The position numbers and the translations under genes were made by a program. Positions 12,351-16,325 of a stretch of DNA of 16,325 nt are shown here, piece after piece; positions within the stretch are counted from its first letter, which is position 1, and the number at the start of each line of letters is the position of its first letter. The stretch lies in contig NZ_JYJG01000312.1 of assembly GCF_000955955.1 (NCBI RefSeq), positions 1 to 16,325 of the forward strand, written 5' to 3'. The stretch comes from Lentzea aerocolonigenes. Its GTDB lineage: Bacteria; Actinomycetota; Actinomycetes; Mycobacteriales; Pseudonocardiaceae. The notes beneath the pieces were generated by a model. That model was given only the letters and a program-made list of their open reading frames with translations. It had not been told where the DNA came from and ran no database searches.

Positions 12351-13688
12351 ATGACCGAGCTGATCACCGCGGTCGAGGCCGTGGACGTCCGGTTCCCCAC
12401 CTCGCGTGAGCTCGACGGCTCCGACGCGATGAACCCCGAGCCCGACTACTCGGCCGCCTACGTGACCATCCGCACGAGCGAGGGCGCGGAAGGCCACGGC
12501 CTCGCGTTCACCGTCGGGCGGGGCAACGACGTGGAGGTCGCCGCCGTACGAGCACTGGCTCCACTCGTGACCGGGCTGTCCGTGGACGAGGTGCTCGGCG
12601 ATCTCGGTGCCTTCTCGCGCCGGCTGACCGGCGACAGCCAGCTGCGGTGGCTCGGCCCGGACAAGGGGGCGATCCACATGGCCGCGGCCGCGGTCGTCAA
12701 CGCGGTGTGGGACCTCTACGGGCGCCGCGAGCGGAAACCCGTGTGGCAGCTGCTTTCCGAGCTGTCACCCGAGCAACTGGTCGACCTCGTCGACTTCCGC
12801 TACCTCGAGGACGCGCTCACCCGCGACGAGGCGCTCGACATCCTCCGCCGCGCCGAACCGGGCCGCGCCGCCCGCACCACACATCTGTTGCACCACGGCT
12901 ATCCCGCCTACACGACCACGCCCGGCTGGCTCGGTTACGACGACGAGAAGCTCGTCCGGTTGTCGCGGCAGGCCGTGGCCGACGGTTTCAGCCTGATCAA
13001 GCTGAAGGTCGGCGCCGACGCCGAGGACGACCGGCGCCGCCTGCGCCTGGCCAGGGAGGCGGTCGGCCCCGGCATCAGGATCGCGGTCGACGCCAACCAG
13101 GCGTGGGGCGTGCGGCAGGCGATCGAATGGATGGCCGCGCTCGCGCCGTACGACCCGTACTGGATCGAGGAGCCGACGTCACCCGACGACATCCTCGGCC
13201 ACGCCACCATCCGCCAGGCGGTGGCGCCGGTGAAGGTCGCCACCGGCGAGCACACCCACAACCAGGTGATGTTCAAGCAACTGCTCCAACTCGGTGCGAT
13301 CGACGTCCTGCAGCTCGACGCCAGCCGCACCGCGGGCGTCACCGAGAACGTCGCCATCCTGTTGCTGGCCGCCAAGTTCGGTGTCCCGGTCTGCCCGCAC
13401 GCGGGCGGCGTCGGGCTGTGCGAGATGGTCCAGCACCTGGCGATGTTCGACTACGTCGCCGTCAGCGGCACCACCGAGAACCGCGTCATCGAGTACGTCG
13501 ACCACCTGCACGAGCACTTCACCGACCCGGTGCACGTGCACGACGGCCACTACCTCGCACCGACGGCGCCCGGCATCAGCGCCGAGCTGCACCCCGCGTC
13601 CGTCGCCGCCCACCGCTTCCCCGACGGACCCGTCTGGAACGGACAGGTCACCGATCTGCGCAGCAGGCGTTCCCGTCCTCGCACCTGA
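12351..13688 (+). CDS. fucD: L-fuconate dehydratase (enolase superfamily)
   Basis: This 445-residue cytoplasmic enzyme dehydrates L-fuconate to 2-keto-3-deoxy-L-fuconate in the non-phosphorylative L-fucose route. The distinctive [14 protein letters not shown] (K217, K219), VDANQAWG (D247, N249), [10 protein letters not shown] (E273), KVATGEH (E300), [11 protein letters not shown] (D323), [15 protein letters not shown] (H350) and [15 protein letters not shown] (E381) are all present. They lie one residue before the numbering I remember for the characterised Xanthomonas enzyme. The C-terminal PDGPVWN also matches that enzyme and human ENOSF1. All catalytic residues are intact. ATG 12351 has GAGGGGG (12334-12340) 10 bases upstream. 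An in-frame ATG at 12288 coincides with the predicted transcription start and adds a non-homologous 21 residues. This is the first gene of an operon with a CUT2 sugar transporter. Confidence 0.95.
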   Translation: MTELITAVEAVDVRFPTSRELDGSDAMNPEPDYSAAYVTIRTSEGAEGHGLAFTVGRGNDVEVAAVRALAPLVTGLSVDEVLGDLGAFSRRLTGDSQLRWLGPDKGAIHMAAAAVVNAVWDLYGRRERKPVWQLLSELSPEQLVDLVDFRYLEDALTRDEALDILRRAEPGRAARTTHLLHHGYPAYTTTPGWLGYDDEKLVRLSRQAVADGFSLIKLKVGADAEDDRRRLRLAREAVGPGIRIAVDANQAWGVRQAIEWMAALAPYDPYWIEEPTSPDDILGHATIRQAVAPVKVATGEHTHNQVMFKQLLQLGAIDVLQLDASRTAGVTENVAILLLAAKFGVPVCPHAGGVGLCEMVQHLAMFDYVAVSGTTENRVIEYVDHLHEHFTDPVHVHDGHYLAPTAPGISAELHPASVAAHRFPDGPVWNGQVTDLRSRRSRPRT

Positions 13689-13717
13689 TCCCGCCACCGG
13701 TTAGGAGATCCGCCGCC

Positions 13718-14788
13718 GTGAACACCCGATCTCGCACCAGTCTCGGTGTCGTCACCGTCGTTGGTGTCACCGTCCTCAGCATCGCTCTCGGCGCCTGCGG
13801 CACCTCGGGGTCCGGGGCAGGAGGCGGCGCGCCGGTGGTCGGTGTCGACTACCCGCGATCCGACACCGACTTCTGGAACTCCTACATCAAGTACACGCCC
13901 GAGTTCGGCAAGGAACTGGGCCTGGAGCTCAAGACCACGAACTCCCAGAACGACGTCGCCAAGCTCACCGCCAACGCCCAGACGTTCATCAGCCAGGGCG
14001 TCAAGGGCGTCGCGATGGCCCCGCAGGACACCGCGGCCATCGCGCCCACGCTGGAACAGCTGGCGGCCAAGAAGATCCCCGTCGTCACCGTCGACACCCG
14101 GCCCGACAGCGGCGACGTGTTCATGGTCGTCCGCGCGGACAACCGGGCCTACGGCGAGAAAGCCTGCCGGTTCCTCGGCGCGAAGCTCGGTGGCAAGGGC
14201 AAGGTCGTGATGCTGCAAGGAGATCTCGCGTCGATCAACGGCAGGGACCGCACCGAGGCGTTCAACGACTGCATGAAGAAGAACTACTCCGGCATCACCG
14301 TGCTCGGGGAGGCCACGAACTGGGACGGCGCGGTCGCGGCGCAGAAGCTGCAGACCGACCTCACCGCCAACCCGGACGTCAAGGGCGTGTACATGCAGTC
14401 GAGCTTCGCGCTCGCCGGCACGCTGCAGGTGCTCAAGCAGAAGGACCTGCTGGTCGCCCCCACCGATCCCAAGCACGTGTTCATCGTCTCCAACGACGGG
14501 ATTCCCGAGGAGCTCAAGGACATCGCCGAGGGCCAGATCGACGCCACCGTCTCGCAGCCGGCCGATCTCTACGCCAAGTACGCGCTGCAGTACCTGAAGG
14601 CCGCCATCGACGGCAAGACGTTCGAGCCCGGCAAGACCGACCACGACAGCACAATCGTCAAGGTCCGCGACGGGCTGCTGGAGGACCAGCTCTCCGCTCC
14701 CCTGGTGACCGCCGACGGCGGCACCTACGACGGCGTGCCCAGTCTCAAGCACGACGACAAGTCCCTGTGGGGCAACAAACTCAGCTGA
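13718..14788 (+). CDS. Sugar ABC transporter solute-binding lipoprotein, PBP1/RbsB type (CUT2)
   Basis: This 356-residue binding protein catches a monosaccharide outside the membrane for the transporter encoded next. The signal ends in a lipobox LGAC with the lipidated Cys27. The mature protein has two Rossmann-like lobes typical of the ribose/xylose-binding family: VVGVDYPRSDTDFWNSYIK at the start, SQGVKGVAMAPQDTAAIAPT, AKKIPVVTVDTR, the GKGKVVMLQGDLASINGRDR hinge segment and DGIPEELKDIAEGQIDATVSQ. The length is slightly above the E. coli RbsB class, as in many actinomycete members. The GTG start has AGGAG (13703-13707) 10 bases upstream, and the gene follows the dehydratase by 29 bases, so it is in the same operon. 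The ligand is probably L-fucose or a related 6-deoxyhexose, judged only from the neighbouring dehydratase. Confidence 0.92.
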   Translation: MNTRSRTSLGVVTVVGVTVLSIALGACGTSGSGAGGGAPVVGVDYPRSDTDFWNSYIKYTPEFGKELGLELKTTNSQNDVAKLTANAQTFISQGVKGVAMAPQDTAAIAPTLEQLAAKKIPVVTVDTRPDSGDVFMVVRADNRAYGEKACRFLGAKLGGKGKVVMLQGDLASINGRDRTEAFNDCMKKNYSGITVLGEATNWDGAVAAQKLQTDLTANPDVKGVYMQSSFALAGTLQVLKQKDLLVAPTDPKHVFIVSNDGIPEELKDIAEGQIDATVSQPADLYAKYALQYLKAAIDGKTFEPGKTDHDSTIVKVRDGLLEDQLSAPLVTADGGTYDGVPSLKHDDKSLWGNKLS

Positions 14789-14800
14789 GCAGGGGACGAC

Positions 14801-16306
14801 ATGGTTGCAGCACCGCCCGTCGTCGAGGCGACGGGAGTGACGAAGCGGTACGGGTCCACCACCGCCCTGCACGAAGCCGCCATCAGGATCGAGCAGGGGC
14901 AGACCCACGCGCTGGTGGGGCGGAACGGGGCGGGCAAGTCGACCCTGGTGTCCGTCCTCACCGGACTGCAGGCGCCGGACGACGGCGTGGTGACGTTCGG
15001 CGGCGAGCCCGCTCCCCGGATCGCCGACCGCGACGCGTGGCGGCAGCGGGTGGCGTGCGTCTACCAGAAGTCCACGATCATTCCAGAGCTCACCGTCGCC
15101 GAGAACCTGTTCCTCAACCGGCACGACCACGGCCGGAGCGGGCTGATCAGCTGGAAGACCGTGCGCCGCAAGGCACGCGAGCTGCTCGACACGTGGTCGG
15201 TGGACGTGGACGTGCGGCTGCCCGCCGGTGACCTGGACGTCGAGCAACGCCAGTTCGTGGAGATCGCGCGGGCGCTCTCGTTCGGGGCGCGCTTCATCAT
15301 TCTCGACGAACCGACCGCCCAGCTCGACGCCGCCGCGATCGCCCGGCTCTTCGGTCGCATCGGCGAACTCCAGCGGCAGGGCGTCACGTTCCTGTTCATC
15401 AGCCACCACCTCCAGGAGGTCTACGAGATCTGCGACGTGGTCACCGTCTTCCGCGACGCCCGGCACGTGCTGACCGCCCCGGTGGGCGACCTGCCTCGTG
15501 CCGAGCTGGTCGCGGCCATGACCGGTGAGGCCGCGTCGGAGGCCGGCGCCTCGGATCGCGCTCCGGCCGTGCACACCGCGCCCGTGCTGGAGGTGACTCG
15601 TGCCTCCCTGCCCGGCGCGTACGAGGACGTGTCGTTCCGGGTCCACGCGGGCGAGATCGTCGGCCTGGCCGGAGCGGCGAGCAGCGGCCGGGTGGAGATC
15701 GCGGAGACGATCGCGGGCCTGCGCGCCGCTGGGGCGGGCTCGGTGTCGATCGCGGGCGTGCGGCCGCGGCCGGGCAGCGTGCCGGCGGCGTTGAAGGCGG
15801 GCGTCGGGTTCGTCCCGCAGGACCGGCACCACCAGGGTTACGTGGCGCAGATGTCCATAGCGGACAACGGAACCCTGACCATCCCGGACCGGCTCGGCCC
15901 CGCTGGGTTCATCGACGGACGCCGGCGCGACGGGTTCGCCCGGTCCATGATCGGCAGGCTCGCGATCAAGACACCGGGCCCCGAGCTCCCGGTCTCCGGC
16001 CTCTCCGGAGGCAACCAGCAGAAGGTCGTGATGGCCCGCGCACTCGCCAACGACCCCGAGCTGCTGGTGCTGATCAACCCGACCGCGGGCGTCGACGTGC
16101 GGTCCAAGGAGTTCCTGCTCGGCAAGGTCGAGGAGATCGCCGAGTCCGGCGCCGGTGTGCTCGTCGCGTCGGACGAGCTCGACGACCTGCGGCTGTGCGA
16201 CCGGGTTCTGGTGGTGTTCCAGGGTCGTGTGGTAGCCGAACTGCCCCGCGGGTGGCACGACCACCGGCTCGTCGCAGCGATGGAAGGAGTCGACCTCGAT
16301 GGCTGA
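14801..16306 (+). CDS. Sugar ABC transporter ATP-binding protein, RbsA/XylG type with two nucleotide domains
   Basis: This 501-residue cytoplasmic ATPase drives the CUT2 importer. The first domain has Walker A GRNGAGKST (40-48), a Q-loop at YQKST (88-92), a divergent signature LDVEQRQ (145-151) where LSxGQQQ is usual, Walker B FIILDEPT (165-172) and the switch His202. The second domain has a non-canonical P-loop GAASSGRVE (291-299), an intact signature LSGGNQQ (401-407) and a Walker B reading LLVLINPT (421-428), in which the Asp and catalytic Glu are replaced by Ile and Asn. One composite ATP site therefore looks active and the other dead. The ATG at 14801 has AGGGGA 4 bases before it, and the gene begins 12 bases after the binding-protein stop. 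Its end overlaps the next start by 8 bases. Family certain, substrate inferred. Confidence 0.93.
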   Translation: MVAAPPVVEATGVTKRYGSTTALHEAAIRIEQGQTHALVGRNGAGKSTLVSVLTGLQAPDDGVVTFGGEPAPRIADRDAWRQRVACVYQKSTIIPELTVAENLFLNRHDHGRSGLISWKTVRRKARELLDTWSVDVDVRLPAGDLDVEQRQFVEIARALSFGARFIILDEPTAQLDAAAIARLFGRIGELQRQGVTFLFISHHLQEVYEICDVVTVFRDARHVLTAPVGDLPRAELVAAMTGEAASEAGASDRAPAVHTAPVLEVTRASLPGAYEDVSFRVHAGEIVGLAGAASSGRVEIAETIAGLRAAGAGSVSIAGVRPRPGSVPAALKAGVGFVPQDRHHQGYVAQMSIADNGTLTIPDRLGPAGFIDGRRRDGFARSMIGRLAIKTPGPELPVSGLSGGNQQKVVMARALANDPELLVLINPTAGVDVRSKEFLLGKVEEIAESGAGVLVASDELDDLRLCDRVLVVFQGRVVAELPRGWHDHRLVAAMEGVDLDG

Positions 16307-16325
16307 CCCTATCCGTTCCTCGATG
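16299..16325 (+). CDS. Start of the next gene, probably the CUT2 permease (cut by window edge)
   Basis: Only nine codons are visible (MADPIRSSM). The ATG at 16299 overlaps the end of the ATPase gene and has AAGGAG (16284-16289) 9 bases upstream, so a real start is likely. Binding protein, ATPase, then RbsC-type permease is the standard CUT2 gene order. The product name rests on that order, not on sequence. Confidence 0.55.

Noticed and set aside
13550..16264. A 904-codon open frame on the minus strand across the CUT2 genes
   Set aside because: It lies opposite two well-recognised transporter genes, has His/Arg/Gly-biased composition and no domain. High GC alone explains its length.

Overview
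The window is a high-GC, gene-dense stretch of an actinobacterial chromosome. GTG and TTG starts, lipobox-type solute-binding proteins, a SARP regulator with an NB-ARC domain, an I36-type inhibitor and a secreted enzyme with a ricin-type lectin tail all point to a mycelial actinomycete. A Pseudonocardiales-type genus is my best guess, but that is inference. I found no rRNA, tRNA, CRISPR array, insertion sequence or phage gene. No gap exceeds about 210 bases.

Left block (30-8009): a FadR-type (GntR/FCD) repressor is divergent from a six-gene sugar unit. The unit holds a lipoprotein solute-binding protein and two CUT1-type permeases with no ATPase of their own. It continues with an enolase-superfamily enzyme, a RhaM-type sugar mutarotase and, after a small hairpin, a secreted beta-helix glycosidase related to GH141 with a C-terminal ricin/CBM13 domain. 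The 151-bp divergent gap has a -35/-10 pair whose 17-bp spacer is filled by two tandem GT-N3-AC palindromes, the core seen in many FadR-family operators.

Middle block (8109-11387): a small secreted I36-type inhibitor-like protein, a convergent SARP regulator (winged helix, BTAD, NB-ARC) and a MOSC-domain protein. These have no obvious link to sugar use. A 16-bp perfect hairpin between the first two lies inside the last codons of the SARP reading frame.

Right block (11419-16325): a second FadR-type regulator is divergent from a confidently recognised L-fuconate dehydratase, a PBP1-type sugar-binding lipoprotein, a double-domain CUT2 ATPase and the first codons of the next gene, probably the permease. 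The regulator's start codon sits in a long inverted repeat. A matching half-site lies just downstream of the dehydratase -10 box.

How it fits together (inference): a secreted enzyme would release a 6-deoxyhexose, probably L-fucose, from polysaccharide. Two different transporters would import sugar or acid, the mutarotase would equilibrate anomers, and L-fuconate dehydratase would run the non-phosphorylative route to 2-keto-3-deoxy-L-fuconate. The sugar dehydrogenase, lactonase and later steps are not in the window and may follow the last gene. The left enolase-superfamily enzyme lacks the usual Asp/His pair, and its substrate is open.
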